Shown here piece after piece: positions 13,767 through 13,774 of a stretch of 13,774 bases of DNA (the first letter of the stretch is position 1; every line of letters begins with the position of its first letter). A program made the position numbers and the translations under genes. A model generated the notes under the pieces. It was given only the letters and a program-made list of their open reading frames with translations, made no database searches and was not told the DNA's origin. Source of the DNA: Psychrobacter sp. Its GTDB lineage: Bacteria; Pseudomonadota; Gammaproteobacteria; Pseudomonadales; Moraxellaceae. The stretch spans positions 1 to 13,774 of the forward strand of contig NZ_JAKDJE010000076.1 in assembly GCF_030454045.1 (NCBI RefSeq), written 5' to 3'.

Positions 13767-13774
13767 TGACTAGA

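Overview
The window looks like ordinary chromosome from a gammaproteobacterium of the family Moraxellaceae, most probably Psychrobacter or a close relative. This is judged from protein style, moderate G+C, AT-rich gaps and gene content (NfuA with a degenerate A-type domain, type B L31, RsmI, YceI). It is an inference from recognition, not from a database search. No tRNA, rRNA, CRISPR array, insertion sequence or prophage gene is visible.

Layout from left to right. A possible membrane-protein ORF runs off the left edge on the minus strand (weak). A large FAD-dependent oxidoreductase of unknown substrate (minus) follows, with tandem repeats and a palindrome in its upstream region. A 520-base AT-rich gap leads to a small outer-membrane-type lipoprotein (plus), which converges on a secreted YceI-family protein (minus) across a symmetric terminator. 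Another gap holds the promoter and long leader of the zinc-independent ribosomal protein L31 (rpmE2, plus). This gene converges through an unusually long, perfect 29-bp inverted repeat on a minus-strand operon: bifunctional NMN adenylyltransferase/Nudix (nadM) - nicotinamide phosphoribosyltransferase (nadV) - SGNH esterase. A beta-class-like glutathione S-transferase (minus) lies upstream of that operon. Across a 650-base divergent gap comes nfuA (plus, Fe-S carrier), then metY (plus, O-acetylhomoserine sulfhydrylase). metY converges on a PfkB-family adenosine-kinase-like sugar/nucleoside kinase (minus), which lies 49 bases downstream of rsmI (minus, 16S rRNA methyltransferase). The right edge holds a partial regulatory region for something outside the window.

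The best functional unit is the NAD salvage operon. NadV converts nicotinamide and PRPP to NMN. The NadM domain adenylylates NMN to NAD. The fused Nudix domain probably hydrolyses ADP-ribose or senses a related nucleotide. The SGNH esterase is joined to nadV by a 7-base stop/start overlap, so its product may act on the same metabolites or simply be co-expressed. rsmI with the kinase, rpmE2 and nfuA are housekeeping genes.

No clearly new multi-gene system is present. The observations most worth a second look are the nadM-nadV-esterase linkage, the interleaved inverted repeats with pseudoknot topology in the gap before nfuA, the structured rpmE2 leader, the tandem operator-like repeats before the FAD enzyme, and the acidic insertion in RsmI.
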